64,000 nucleotides of DNA from a bacterium HR37 (GTDB lineage: Bacteria > Desulfobacterota_D > UBA1144 > Nemesobacterales > CSP1-2). Position numbers and translations under genes: made by a program. Below are positions 1 to 8,867 of the stretch, one piece after another. Position 1 is the first letter of the stretch; every line of letters begins with the position of its first letter. The DNA is taken from contig BEIN01000002.1 in assembly GCA_002898375.1 (NCBI GenBank), positions 1 to 64,000 on the forward strand. Reading direction: 5' to 3'. The notes below the pieces were generated by a model. It was not told the DNA's origin, ran no database searches, and was given only the letters and a program-made list of their open reading frames with translations.

Positions 1-499
1 TTTGTGGAAAAGGGTAGAGAACAACAGGTATTATCCTTCCCTCATTGGGGCTTATATACACCTCATTTAGCCAGTACCCAGACTTTTTCCTCTCCATAGG
101 GTCTGAACCATCTCTTACTTTCTCTATTGCATCCATCTTCACTGCCCAGGGCTTTACCAACTCTGAGATGTCTCCATAGATCCTTAGCTTTTGCCCTTTA
201 TTACTATCTTTGCCCCTTATAAGGCTTGAGAGCCTTTGTATGTGAGCCCCAAGAAGTTTATCGTATGACAACTTGGGATGATGCACAAACCTCAATACCC
301 TCATCTCTTTTGCCCCTATAGAGCCTCCATCAATCCTTCTTGCTACATCTGAGGCATAAACAGAGCCAGACACCAAGAGTCCAGATAACAACTGGGGGAA
401 CAAATCCCTCTGAGTACCTGGAAGGACTTGCAAATAGTGGACTGAGCTATCCTTGATTATTCGGGAAATTTTGTGGATAATTCTCTTGGGTATTCTCAT
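1..499 (-). CDS. Transposase, DDE type, IS4-like (N-terminal 166 residues only)
   Basis: The reading frame opens at ATG 499-497 and is still open at base 1, so only about 166 residues are visible. It has a perfect AAGGAGG ribosome site at 513-507, seven bases before the ATG. The N-terminal ~90 residues look like the usual helical DNA-binding part. The segment YGDISELVKPWAVKMD, about residue 108, followed by EKVRDGS and later SGYWLNEVYISP, resembles the first catalytic Asp region of IS4-type transposases; the Asp of YGD would be the first of the DDE triad. The other two catalytic residues lie beyond the window. The frame has no internal stops, so it may be intact. Product family is inferred from motif memory, not a search. 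Confidence 0.7.
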   Translation of the reverse strand, partial: MRIPKRIIHKISRIIKDSSVHYLQVLPGTQRDLFPQLLSGLLVSGSVYASDVARRIDGGSIGAKEMRVLRFVHHPKLSYDKLLGAHIQRLSSLIRGKDSNKGQKLRIYGDISELVKPWAVKMDAIEKVRDGSDPMERKKSGYWLNEVYISPNEGRIIPVVLYPFPQ

Positions 500-502
500 C
501 TA

Positions 503-554
503 AAGACCTCCTTGTGTTTATTTCCCTAATAATATTAAACACTAAGGAGGTCTT
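503..554. repeat. Long inverted repeat enclosing the transposase ribosome site
   Basis: Left arm 503-519 and right arm 537-554 pair over 17 bases with one bulged base, around a 17-base loop. The left arm contains the complement of the transposase Shine-Dalgarno (507-513), so any transcript that enters the element from outside (from higher coordinates) would fold the ribosome site into a stem. A transcript started inside the loop would not. No U-run follows on the minus strand, which argues against a simple terminator for that direction. Confidence 0.7.
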
Positions 555-672
555 CTTTTATACCCCTCTATTTACCTCAACTGTTAATCTCCAGTAATTA
601 TATCACACTTTATTTCGCTGTAGGTTGTGTGTTATACTTAAACTAGGGGGATTTAAAAGGGGTTGGTAATGA

Positions 673-2205
673 ATGGGTGTCGTTTACGGAGATATAAGGA
701 GACAACTGCTTCTTGAAGATGGGAAAGAGTACTTCGGGAGTGGGGCAGTTGTAATCCTTAAATCACTTCTTGAAAGCGGTATATCTTATTTTGCAAGCTA
801 TCCTGGCTCACCTATTGCAACGCTTACAAGTTTAGTCGATAGGGTAAAGGATACAGTACTTAAGCAGCTTGGTGTTTATGCTGAGGAGTCTACAAACGAG
901 GCTTCAGCGGCTTCTGCCCTCAGAGCATCCATAAGCAACCCTGTAAGGGGTGCTGTTGCCTTTAAGGTTGTCGGTTTTAACGTTGCTTCCGATGTTATAG
1001 CCCATGTTGCTTCATCTGGTGTTATGGGTGGAGCACTCATACTTGTAGGAGAGGATTACGGGTGCAATAACACTATAGTTGCGGAAAAGACCCTTCCATA
1101 TGCTTATAAGTCTGCTCTACCCCTGCTTGATCCGGGGGCATCTCTTCAGCACCTCTGTGATTTGATACACGACGGGTTTTCCCTTTCGGAGTATGCGGGA
1201 ACTCCTGTAATTGTTCTTGTAAGAAGCAGGGTTGGGTACATGTCCCAGGTAGTAAAAGCCAGAAGCAACAAGAGACCAGAGGTTATAGAGATAAGGGAAG
1301 AGATTATGGAGAAGCTTCCCTTTCCACCTTACACCCAGCTTCAGGAAAGAGAAAAGTATAATCTTAGGCTCCCAAGAGCAGTTGAGTTTTTGGAGGAAGC
1401 TTGCATAAACAGGGTGTATGATTACCCATCGAGTAGTAATCTGGGAATTATAACCCATGGGATAATTACGAGCATGGTTCAAAGGGCTTTTAATGCTATT
1501 GGAAAGCAGTGTCCGATCTACTCTATGCACTGTCTGTATCCTGTTAGTGAAAGGGAGATTTTGGAGTTTTTAACTGGGAAGGAAAGGGTGCTTGTAATCG
1601 AAGAGGGTATGCCAAATCTTTTAGAAAAGGAAATAAGGGCTATAGCGCAATCAAAGGGGATTAAAACAGAGATCCTAGGAAAGGGGATCGTTCCGGAGTC
1701 AGGAGAGGTTACATATGAAACGGTTTTAGAGGCGCTATCAAGGTTTTTTAACGTTCCCGTTGATATGGGGAAGGAGATCAAGGAGGTTGAGTTGCCAGAG
1801 AGAAAACCTACCTTTTGTACCGGCTGTCCTGAAAGACCCATATTTTCTGCTATAAAGATATTTAAACGACAAAACCCAGGAGTTAAGCTCCTTTTTAGCA
1901 ACGACATAGGTTGTTATGCCCTAGGCGGGCTTCCTCCGTTTAACTTTAAAGGATCCGTAACGGGTATGGGAACAGGAATGGCAAGCTCAAGTGTCCTATC
2001 AAGGGTTGGAAGTAGGAAAGAGAGGGTAATTTCCTTTATGGGTGATGGGACATTCTGGCACAGTGGGCTTACAACAAGCGTTGCAAATGCTCTTAGGAAT
2101 AACCAAGATGCTGTTCTGATCTTATTCTACAACTATCATACGGCCATGACGGGTCATCAAAGTAACCTTTCCACACCCAGATTTAAAGATGAGTTAAGGG
2201 GCTGA
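673..2205 (+). CDS. iorA: Indolepyruvate:ferredoxin oxidoreductase alpha subunit, N-terminal part (pyruvate-type and TPP domains)
   Basis: Catalytic part of an enzyme that oxidatively decarboxylates aryl pyruvates (from Trp, Phe, Tyr) to aryl-acetyl-CoA with reduced ferredoxin. The 510 residues contain an N-terminal PYR-like domain (YPGSP at 43-47, YAEESTNEA near 69-77), the CTGC motif at 382-385, and a TPP-binding domain with GDGTF at 457 and a downstream NYHTAMTGHQ at 487. The TGHQ sequence and the DUF6537-like beta partner downstream match the proteobacterial form, which normally is one chain of about 700 residues; here the chain stops after 510 and the iron-sulfur part follows as a separate gene. 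A weak TATACT -10 box lies at 633-638. First gene of an operon running to 5725 or 7149. Confidence 0.85.
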   Translation: MGVVYGDIRRQLLLEDGKEYFGSGAVVILKSLLESGISYFASYPGSPIATLTSLVDRVKDTVLKQLGVYAEESTNEASAASALRASISNPVRGAVAFKVVGFNVASDVIAHVASSGVMGGALILVGEDYGCNNTIVAEKTLPYAYKSALPLLDPGASLQHLCDLIHDGFSLSEYAGTPVIVLVRSRVGYMSQVVKARSNKRPEVIEIREEIMEKLPFPPYTQLQEREKYNLRLPRAVEFLEEACINRVYDYPSSSNLGIITHGIITSMVQRAFNAIGKQCPIYSMHCLYPVSEREILEFLTGKERVLVIEEGMPNLLEKEIRAIAQSKGIKTEILGKGIVPESGEVTYETVLEALSRFFNVPVDMGKEIKEVELPERKPTFCTGCPERPIFSAIKIFKRQNPGVKLLFSNDIGCYALGGLPPFNFKGSVTGMGTGMASSSVLSRVGSRKERVISFMGDGTFWHSGLTTSVANALRNNQDAVLILFYNYHTAMTGHQSNLSTPRFKDELRG

Positions 2206-2213
2206 GGTGCGTT

Positions 2214-2768
2214 ATGGAAAAAGGGCCTTATCCCTTTTTAAAGAAGCTGTATTTGAAACCTAAAGGGGATATTAAAAGGGCTTTAGAGGGTATGGGTGTA
2301 AGGTGGATTAGGGTTGTTAATCCCTACGATGTTGAGAATTCAATTAGGGTAATAGGAGAGGCCTATAACTCCGAATACAGTGGGCTTAAGGTAATTATTT
2401 CCGATGCTGAGTGTGCTCTTGAGGCGGGAAGAAAGATAAGGCAAATAAGGGCTAAAGCCATTGAAAGGGGTAAGAGGTGGGTTGAGAGAAAGCTTGGTGT
2501 TGATGAGGATATCTGTACAGGTGACCATTCCTGCATATCATACAATGGCTGTCCCTCCCTTACGGTAAGAAACAACCCAAATCCTCTTAAGGATGATAAG
2601 ATTGCCTGGATTGACTATTCGTGTATAGGATGCGGACTCTGCAGCGAGATTGCGCACGTTGCAAGGCTTTGTCCTTCTTTCTATCAGGTGGATAGGGTTG
2701 TTAATCCCTCTTTTTGGGAGAGGCTTGTGTTTAGGGTAAGAACATTCATTATAGAGAGGCTTTTATGA
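2214..2768 (+). CDS. Indolepyruvate:ferredoxin oxidoreductase alpha subunit, C-terminal iron-sulfur part
   Basis: Carries the rest of IorA: a short TPP-domain tail (residues ~18-70, with GMGVRWIRVVNPYDVE) and a ferredoxin-like region with CTGDHSC (C101, C107), NGCPS (C113) and CIGCGLC plus CPSF (C137, C140, C143, C153), which would hold two 4Fe-4S clusters that pass electrons from the TPP site to ferredoxin. It begins eight bases after the stop of the preceding gene, in another frame, with GAGGTG at 2204-2209 as ribosome site. So either IorA is truly made as two polypeptides or a frameshift has split it. The 3' end overlaps the next gene by four bases (ATGA). Confidence 0.8.
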   Translation: MEKGPYPFLKKLYLKPKGDIKRALEGMGVRWIRVVNPYDVENSIRVIGEAYNSEYSGLKVIISDAECALEAGRKIRQIRAKAIERGKRWVERKLGVDEDICTGDHSCISYNGCPSLTVRNNPNPLKDDKIAWIDYSCIGCGLCSEIAHVARLCPSFYQVDRVVNPSFWERLVFRVRTFIIERLL

Positions 2769-4177
2769 AGTTACTTATAGCCTCTGTAGGTGGTTTAGGA
2801 ATAGGGGTATTTGTTGAGTGGCTATCTGTTGCTGCTATTCTAGAGGGGATGAACCCAAGTGTTTTAAATCTTCCTGGTGTAAGCCAGCGTGCTGGACGTA
2901 CCTTATCGTATATGGAGATATCAAAGGATGAAACTACTTTTTCACCTTTTCCTGAGAAAGGGAGGGTTGACCTTATAATCTCTCAGGAGTTTTTAGAGCT
3001 TATAAGGTTGATTAAAGAAGGATATGCGGGAAAAAACAGCAGGGTTTTAGGTACAACTTACAGATACTATACAACTCACGAGAAATTGTCCCTGAGAAAG
3101 GACCCATACACGTATGAGAACTTTAAAAAACTGATAGAGGAAAACTCAAAAGAGCACATAGTGGTTGATATCTATGAAATGGGAATTTCTGATTTTAGTA
3201 ATGCCCATCTTTTGGGACTCTTATATTCCTCGGGGTATTTACCTTTCATAAAACGGGAAAGCTACGAGGAAGCAATAAGAAGGGTGGGTATAGAGGTTGA
3301 GAGAAACCTAAAGGATTTTGCGTTAGGCTGTGAGCTCCTGGGTAGGAGTGGGGAAAGAAAATGCCTGATTAACGAAAATGAAGAGGTGCTTTCTGAGTTA
3401 CCTGAAGGCAGGATAAGAGAGTCTATAAGAAAAGCAGGCTCTTTATTTGGCAGAGATGTAGAGACAGTGATTAAAAGGGCAGTGACGCAGTTAATACGGT
3501 ATCAAGATGTAGGGTATGCAGAGCTTTATATAAACCGTCTAAACTCTATACTTGATTGCATTCCGGATGCAGATAGGGAAACAGATATTGGTAAAGAGTT
3601 TGTAAGGGAGTTTGCAAAAACCTTGGCGGTAAGGATGATGTATGAAGATATAATAAGGGTGGCTGAGCTTAAGGTAAGCAGGGAACGGTTTAAAAGGATA
3701 AAGAGACTCTATAGAATTGGGGAGGATGACGTTTACTGGATAAAGGACTTCTTTAGACCTGACCTCTATGAGATTTACGGAATTCTTCCCGGATCTCTCG
3801 GGAAGGTTTTTGAAAGGATGTTTTCAGGCTTTGGGTTATCTATAAAGGTGGAGGTGTTTACAAATCACGTATCTGGTTTTCTTATCCTTAAGGCAATTTC
3901 AAAACTGAAGTTTTTAAGAAGGCTTTCTTTAAGATACGAAAGGGAAAACTCTCTCATTGAGGCTTATATAGAGCACGTAAGACGTGCCCTATCATACGGT
4001 TTAGATATTGCGGTTCTTGCTGCAAGGGGTGGAGCGATTGTAAGGGGATATGGTGATGTTAGAAGGGATACAATTGAAAGTTGGAAAAGGTTTTCTAAAT
4101 TGACAAACCCACAGGCTATGTCTTCTTTTTTAAACGAGTTTTTCGCAGAGAGTAGGTTTTTAACCCAGACTTCTTGA
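2765..4177 (+). CDS. iorB: Indolepyruvate oxidoreductase beta subunit, long form with DUF6537-like C-terminus
   Basis: Gamma-type 2-oxoacid:ferredoxin oxidoreductase subunit, partner of the two preceding genes. The first ~190 residues form the POR-gamma fold (MKLLIASVGGLGIG at the start, GVSQRAGRTLSY near 36-47). The remaining ~280 residues match the DUF6537-like extension found on the proteobacterial-type IorB, giving 470 residues instead of ~200 for the archaeal subunit. No Cys-cluster is visible in the extension. ATGA overlap with the preceding stop indicates translational coupling, and the spacing to the thiolase (54 bases) suggests co-transcription. Confidence 0.8.
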   Translation: MKLLIASVGGLGIGVFVEWLSVAAILEGMNPSVLNLPGVSQRAGRTLSYMEISKDETTFSPFPEKGRVDLIISQEFLELIRLIKEGYAGKNSRVLGTTYRYYTTHEKLSLRKDPYTYENFKKLIEENSKEHIVVDIYEMGISDFSNAHLLGLLYSSGYLPFIKRESYEEAIRRVGIEVERNLKDFALGCELLGRSGERKCLINENEEVLSELPEGRIRESIRKAGSLFGRDVETVIKRAVTQLIRYQDVGYAELYINRLNSILDCIPDADRETDIGKEFVREFAKTLAVRMMYEDIIRVAELKVSRERFKRIKRLYRIGEDDVYWIKDFFRPDLYEIYGILPGSLGKVFERMFSGFGLSIKVEVFTNHVSGFLILKAISKLKFLRRLSLRYERENSLIEAYIEHVRRALSYGLDIAVLAARGGAIVRGYGDVRRDTIESWKRFSKLTNPQAMSSFLNEFFAESRFLTQTS

Positions 4178-4231
4178 ATATCCTGGAGTTTAAGTGTTTA
4201 ATTTTTGTATATACCCAGAGGGAGTAGAGTT

Positions 4232-5398
4232 ATGAAAAGGGTTTCTGTAATCGGGGTAGGAAAAACCAAGTACGGTGTTTTAAAGGATAAAACACTTTTA
4301 GACCTTGCAGTGGAAGCTGCAAGTAAAGCCATTGAAGATGCAGGAATTACGCCTGAAGGAGTGGATGCCTTCTATCTTGCAAACTACGGTGGGAGTGATT
4401 TCGTAAATCAGAGCCATCTTGCCCCCTATGTGGGGGCTGCTTTGGGACTTAGGCGTGGTGTTCCATGCATTCACATAGAGAATGCATGTGCTTCCGGGGG
4501 CTCTGCTGTGAGGGAAGGGATCATTGCCATAATGTCTGGAACTGCAACAAGGGTTTTGGTTGTAGGTGTGGAAAAGATGAATACGGTTCCAACCCCAAAG
4601 GTTACCGAGTTTCTTGCAAAGGCCGGGGACTGGGAAAACGAGGTAAGGGTCGGCTATACGTTTCCCAGTGCTTTTGCAATGGTTGCAAGAAGACACATGC
4701 ATGAGTACGGAACCAGAAGGGAGCATCTGGCTGCGGTGGCTGTTAAGAATCACAGCAACGGGCTTAAGAATCCCTATGCACATATGCGTAAATCTTTGAC
4801 CATGGAAGAGGTTTTAGGTGACGAGAGGGTGGTTGCAGATCCTCTTCGCCTTTATGATTGCTCACTTATAACGGATGGTGCATCTGCAGTTGTCTTATGC
4901 GATAAGAACTCTGTAAGAGAGAACCTTAAAAAGACTGTTGATGTGTTGGGGTTTGCTCAGACAAACGATACATTTGCACTTTATCAAAAGGATAACCTAA
5001 CGAGATTTGATGCCACTGTAGAGGCTGCAAGGCTTGCTTTTAAAATGGCAGGGATAAAGCCTCAAGATGTTGATGTTGTTGAGGTTCATGATTGCTTTAC
5101 AATTGCAGAGATAGTTGCCATTGAGGATCTTGGTTTTGTTCCAAAAGGAGAAGGCGGGCCTGCTACTCTGGATGGTCTTACATCGATTGGGGGAAAGTTT
5201 GCCGTAAATCCAAGTGGTGGACTAAAGTCTAAGGGGCATCCAGTTGGAGCAACAGGGGTTGATCAGATAGTTGAGGTAGTGCTTCAGCTTCGTGGTGAAG
5301 CTGGTGAAAGACAGGTAAGGGGAGCTGAAATTGGTCTAACCCATAACATCGGAGGCTCTGGAGCTACCTGTGTAGTTCATATCCTTTCACGGGGATAG
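4232..5398 (+). CDS. Thiolase family protein (SCP-x/archaeal type acetyl-CoA acetyltransferase)
   Basis: Condenses or cleaves acyl-CoAs through a Cys nucleophile. NACASGG places the active Cys at residue 86; the later VHDCFTIAE, KSKGHPVGATG (His) and the C-terminal NIGGSGAT segment complete the thiolase core. The last motif lacks the usual second Cys (CGG), as in the SCP-x-like subgroup that works with a DUF35 protein, which follows directly. Start chosen at ATG 4232, seven bases after AGAGGGAG (4217-4224); a TTG at 4205 has no ribosome site. Length 388 is normal. The pairing suggests a thiolase-DUF35 complex handling acyl-CoA made by the oxidoreductase genes upstream; the substrate is not fixed by sequence. 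Confidence 0.85.
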   Translation: MKRVSVIGVGKTKYGVLKDKTLLDLAVEAASKAIEDAGITPEGVDAFYLANYGGSDFVNQSHLAPYVGAALGLRRGVPCIHIENACASGGSAVREGIIAIMSGTATRVLVVGVEKMNTVPTPKVTEFLAKAGDWENEVRVGYTFPSAFAMVARRHMHEYGTRREHLAAVAVKNHSNGLKNPYAHMRKSLTMEEVLGDERVVADPLRLYDCSLITDGASAVVLCDKNSVRENLKKTVDVLGFAQTNDTFALYQKDNLTRFDATVEAARLAFKMAGIKPQDVDVVEVHDCFTIAEIVAIEDLGFVPKGEGGPATLDGLTSIGGKFAVNPSGGLKSKGHPVGATGVDQIVEVVLQLRGEAGERQVRGAEIGLTHNIGGSGATCVVHILSRG

Positions 5399-5401
5399 GT
5401 C

Positions 5402-5725
5402 ATGAAGGTATCTGTTCTAAAATGCCCTTCTTGTGGAAGGTTTCAAAGTCCTCCTGCTTTCTTTTGCAGGTTGTGTGGAGCAAGTGGGTTGGAGAAAACC
5501 TGTGTTGATGGGGAAGGCACTATATATTCCTATTCCACAGTCTATGTTCCACTTTCAGCTCTTGAAGATAAGGCTCCCTACACTATAGTAATTGTAGAGC
5601 TTAAAGTTGGGTGTAAGGTGACCGGGAGGATAGTTGTTGAGGATCCCTCAAAGCTTTCAATAGGGACCTCCGTTAAGCTTGTTGATATCAAAGATGGCGT
5701 CTATTTTTTTGATTTTGCAGATTAA
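5402..5725 (+). CDS. DUF35 zinc-ribbon/OB-fold protein, thiolase partner
   Basis: A 107-residue protein with a rubredoxin-like zinc ribbon (C8, C11, C22, C25) and an OB-fold from about residue 32 to the end. Proteins of this family bind beside thiolases or thiolase-like enzymes and are thought to shuttle CoA intermediates; in archaea the DUF35 protein bridges acetoacetyl-CoA thiolase and HMG-CoA synthase. It starts three bases after the thiolase stop, with GGGG at 5391-5394 as ribosome site, so the two are surely co-translated. No HMG-CoA synthase is present in this window. Confidence 0.85.
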   Translation: MKVSVLKCPSCGRFQSPPAFFCRLCGASGLEKTCVDGEGTIYSYSTVYVPLSALEDKAPYTIVIVELKVGCKVTGRIVVEDPSKLSIGTSVKLVDIKDGVYFFDFAD

Positions 5726-5751
5726 GGAACCAATCTCTTTGAGGTAAGGTC

Positions 5752-7149
5752 ATGGAGGAGAATACGGAACCAGAGATGAAAAAACAACCTAGCTTTGGAT
5801 GGGTTACCGAAGATAATATGGCTCTTCTTACAGACCTATATGAGCTCACAATGGCAGCAAGTTATCTAAAGAGTAGAAGAAACGAGCTGTCCACCTTTGA
5901 GCTCTTTGTACGGCACCTTCCACCCAATCGTTCGTTTCTTGTAAGTGCTGGACTTGAACAGATCATTCTTTTTCTCGAAAGAATGCGCTTTACCGAGGAT
6001 TCCATTGGCTACCTTAGGAGTTTGGGGTTGTTTGAGGAGGATTTTTTCGACTACCTTAGGAAGTTTCGATTTAGTGGGACAGTGTATGCAATTCCTGAGG
6101 GAGAGGTTTATTTTCCCGGGGAGCCGGTGATTGTGGTAACTGCTCCCAGAATAGAGGCTCAGATAGTTGAGACCTTTCTTTTAAACACATTTAACTACGA
6201 GTCTCTTGTGGCCTCAAAGGCTGCACGTGTTGTTATTGCTGCAGAAGGAAGGGGGGTTATAGACTTTTCCCCAAGAAGAGACCATGGGACAGATGCTGCT
6301 ATGAAAGCAGCCAGGTCATCTTTTATAGCTGGTTGTGTTGGGACATCAAATGTGCTTGCTGGAAAGGAGTTTGGGATCCCGGTGTACGGTACGATGGCCC
6401 ATTCTTATGTTATGTCATTTGAAACGGAGCTTGAAGCTTTTAGGGAGTTTGTAAAGGCCTTTCCTGATAACTCCGTACTTCTTATCGACACTTACGATGT
6501 GATAGAGGGTGCAAGAAACGCAATTACCGTGGCAAAGGAGATGGAAAGGAGTGGAAAGAGGCTAAAAGGAGTGCGAATAGATTCAGGTGATCTTGCGGAG
6601 CTTTCACGCAGGGTAAGAAAGATGCTTGATGACTCGGGTCTTAGCTATGTTATGATAATGGCAAGTGGAGACCTTAATGAGTATCGTATCAGGGAGTTGG
6701 TATTAAATGGAATTGAGGCAAACTTTTTTGGGGTTGGAACTGAGATGGGAACCTCTAAAGATGCTCCTGCTCTTGGTGGTGTTTATAAGCTTGTAGAGGA
6801 CAACCTTGGACCCAGAATGAAGTTCTCCGAGGGGAAGGTAACCCTTCCTGGAAGGAAATCTCTTTTTAGGCTTGTAAATTCGAAGGGAAAATTCGAAAAG
6901 GACCTGATAGCTGCAGAGGGGGAAAAGCCGGGTTCCGGGGACTGGTATCCGATTATGGTAAAGGTAATGGAGGATGGGAATGTGGTCTACGATTTCCCTT
7001 CGCTTGCCAAGATAAGGGAAAGATGCGCTGAAAGCGTTGGAAGGCTTCCTGATGAACTTAAGGAAATAGAAAAGGTTCATGGATATAAGGTTGAGATAAG
7101 CTCGGGATTAAAAAGAAACATGGAAAGACTTGGCTACAGATTTGGCTAG
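5752..7149 (+). CDS. pncB: Nicotinate phosphoribosyltransferase
   Basis: NAD salvage (Preiss-Handler) enzyme: nicotinate + PRPP + ATP to nicotinate mononucleotide. [14 protein letters not shown] at 26-39 is the family N-terminus; DFSPRRDHG at 171-179 and [11 protein letters not shown] with the phosphorylated His at 217 form the active site; RIDSGDL follows in the PRPP-binding barrel. 465 residues is usual for the bacterial PncB/PncB2 type. The first ~20 residues form a charged leader before the conserved core. Ribosome site GAGGTAAGG lies just before the ATG. It sits 26 bases after the DUF35 gene and may share its transcript, though no functional tie is evident. Confidence 0.92.
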   Translation: MEENTEPEMKKQPSFGWVTEDNMALLTDLYELTMAASYLKSRRNELSTFELFVRHLPPNRSFLVSAGLEQIILFLERMRFTEDSIGYLRSLGLFEEDFFDYLRKFRFSGTVYAIPEGEVYFPGEPVIVVTAPRIEAQIVETFLLNTFNYESLVASKAARVVIAAEGRGVIDFSPRRDHGTDAAMKAARSSFIAGCVGTSNVLAGKEFGIPVYGTMAHSYVMSFETELEAFREFVKAFPDNSVLLIDTYDVIEGARNAITVAKEMERSGKRLKGVRIDSGDLAELSRRVRKMLDDSGLSYVMIMASGDLNEYRIRELVLNGIEANFFGVGTEMGTSKDAPALGGVYKLVEDNLGPRMKFSEGKVTLPGRKSLFRLVNSKGKFEKDLIAAEGEKPGSGDWYPIMVKVMEDGNVVYDFPSLAKIRERCAESVGRLPDELKEIEKVHGYKVEISSGLKRNMERLGYRFG

Positions 7150-7239
7150 GTAGGGGAGATCCCCTGTTGTTGAAACTTTGTTGTAGGTGCTTTAGATTTT
7201 AACAATAACAAAAAACATCTGCTGGGAAGGAGTTTTTAA

Positions 7240-8862
7240 ATGATTCTTGATATGCTAAGAAAAGGACACGGCTGGTTTACAAGGGGGGTTCTTATAGTTC
7301 TTGCTCTTACCTTTGTTCTCGGTTTCGGTTTTAGCCTAAGCCACTTTGGTGTTACAGGTGGTGTATCTCAGGGCACTGCTGCTGAGGTGAATGGAGAGAA
7401 AATCACCCTTGGAGAGTTCTACAGGTTTAGGGACAGTTTGTACAGGCAGATAAGACAAGAGCAGGGGGAGGTTCCTGAGAGCATGGTTAACTTTATTAAT
7501 CTAACTGCTCTAAATCAGTTAATCGAGCTTAAACTGCTATCTCAAAAGGCCAGAGAACTTGGTTTTAGGGTTACTGATGACGAACTCAGTGAGGCTATAA
7601 AATCAAATCCTGCCTTTCAAATAGATGGGCAGTTTATAGGTGCTGAGGGGTATAAGAGGCTTGTTGAGCAGTTCTTTAATCAAAGCGTAAGTGAGTTTGA
7701 AAGGGCGTACAGAGAGGAACTACTTGCACAGAAATTGCTTGGTTTCATATACGAAACAGCAAAGGTTACTGATGAGGAGCTTCTAAATATCTACAGGATG
7801 AAAAACGAAAAGGTTAATCTCTACTTTGTAACCTTTTCTCCAGAGGATTTTTTCGCTTCTTTTTCCCCCACAGAGAAAGAATTAAAAGATTATTATGAGA
7901 AGCACAGAGAGGAGTTTAAAACCCCGGAGGTTAGAAGGATTCGTTATATTGTGGTTACCGATAAGGATTTTGAGGACAGGGTAACTGTATCTGAAGAGGA
8001 GCTAAAGGCTTATTACGATACGTATACGGATGAGTTTAGGGATAAAGATAGTGGAAAACAAAAGCCATTCTCTGAGGTAAGGGATGAGATTCTTGAAAGC
8101 ATAAAGAAGCAAAGGGCAAACTCTTTAAAGAGTGGATTTCTAAGCAAGCTGGAAGAGGAGATAAACAGTGAATCCATCGAGAACATAGCAAAGGAGAGCA
8201 ATGCCGGGAATCCAAATGAAGTTGAGTTGTTCTCGGGTAAAGCTGCCCCTCAGGATATACCAGAACGGGTTGTTAAAATGGCTTTCTCTTTAAAGCAGGG
8301 TCAGAGGGCTTTTACCAAGCTAAATGATAGTATATGGGTAATAGAGGTTTCAGAGGTTATACCTTCTAAAGAGAAGGGTTTTAATGAGGCAAAAGACGAG
8401 ATCTTTGAGCGTGTTAAACTCGATAGGGCAAGGGAGGCTGCAAGGTTAAAGGCTGAGGAGATCCTGAGGAAGATAAAAGAAGAGGGGAAAGGCTTTAAAG
8501 AGGCCCTAACCTCACTTGGATTCAGGGTTGAAGAAACCGGTTACTTCTCACGCCTTGAGAGGGTTCCCAAGATTGGAATTGATGAGCTAAAGCTAGATGC
8601 CTTCTACTTGGATGAAAAAAACCCGGTGGCTTCCAAAGTTTATAGCGATCAGAACCGATTTTATGTTGTTGCCCTTAAGGATAAAAAGGAGATAGATATT
8701 AAGGAATTTGAGAAACAAAAGGCTGAGCTTCGGGAAAAAGAGCTTTCCAGGCTTAGAAGGGTTATCTATATCAACTGGATAAATGAATTGAGAAAGGAGG
8801 CAAAGATTGTTCCAAACGAAAACCTGTTTTTACCTTATTCGGGATACGGGCAAAGGGGTTAA
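7240..8862 (+). CDS. PpiD/SurA-like membrane-anchored periplasmic chaperone
   Basis: A 540-residue protein with one N-terminal membrane helix (about 16-36) and a SurA-N-like helical region (VNGEKITLGEFYRFRDSLYR, about 49-68, through ~170) followed by parvulin/foldase-like and coiled segments to the C-terminus. The layout is that of PpiD or PrsA-type foldases that meet newly exported proteins at the Sec exit. The PPIC motif is weak: I do not see the usual parvulin active-site block near 225-330, so it may be a chaperone without isomerase activity. AAGGAG at 7227-7232 is the ribosome site. The location upstream of smc and secA, five bases before the J-domain gene, fits a protein-export role. 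Confidence 0.75.
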   Translation: MILDMLRKGHGWFTRGVLIVLALTFVLGFGFSLSHFGVTGGVSQGTAAEVNGEKITLGEFYRFRDSLYRQIRQEQGEVPESMVNFINLTALNQLIELKLLSQKARELGFRVTDDELSEAIKSNPAFQIDGQFIGAEGYKRLVEQFFNQSVSEFERAYREELLAQKLLGFIYETAKVTDEELLNIYRMKNEKVNLYFVTFSPEDFFASFSPTEKELKDYYEKHREEFKTPEVRRIRYIVVTDKDFEDRVTVSEEELKAYYDTYTDEFRDKDSGKQKPFSEVRDEILESIKKQRANSLKSGFLSKLEEEINSESIENIAKESNAGNPNEVELFSGKAAPQDIPERVVKMAFSLKQGQRAFTKLNDSIWVIEVSEVIPSKEKGFNEAKDEIFERVKLDRAREAARLKAEEILRKIKEEGKGFKEALTSLGFRVEETGYFSRLERVPKIGIDELKLDAFYLDEKNPVASKVYSDQNRFYVVALKDKKEIDIKEFEKQKAELREKELSRLRRVIYINWINELRKEAKIVPNENLFLPYSGYGQRG

Positions 8863-8867
8863 CGTTT

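Larger units (their letters stand above)
1..555 (-). mobile_element. End of an IS4-family-like insertion sequence, cut by the window edge
   Basis: The first 555 bases hold the 5' part of a transposase gene on the minus strand and a long inverted repeat just upstream of its start. The rest of the element lies outside the window, so the far terminal repeat and the target duplication cannot be checked. The outer boundary is not resolved; the inverted repeat ending at 554 is the last structure clearly linked to the transposase. From 556 to 672 I see only AT-rich non-coding DNA leading to the next gene. The family call rests on the transposase residues described in the next entry. Confidence 0.6.

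Noticed and set aside
4464-4488. Nine-base perfect inverted repeat (CATGCATTC/GAATGCATG) in the thiolase gene
   Set aside because: It covers the conserved active-site Cys codons, and such repeats occur by chance in 64 kb; no regulatory setting.
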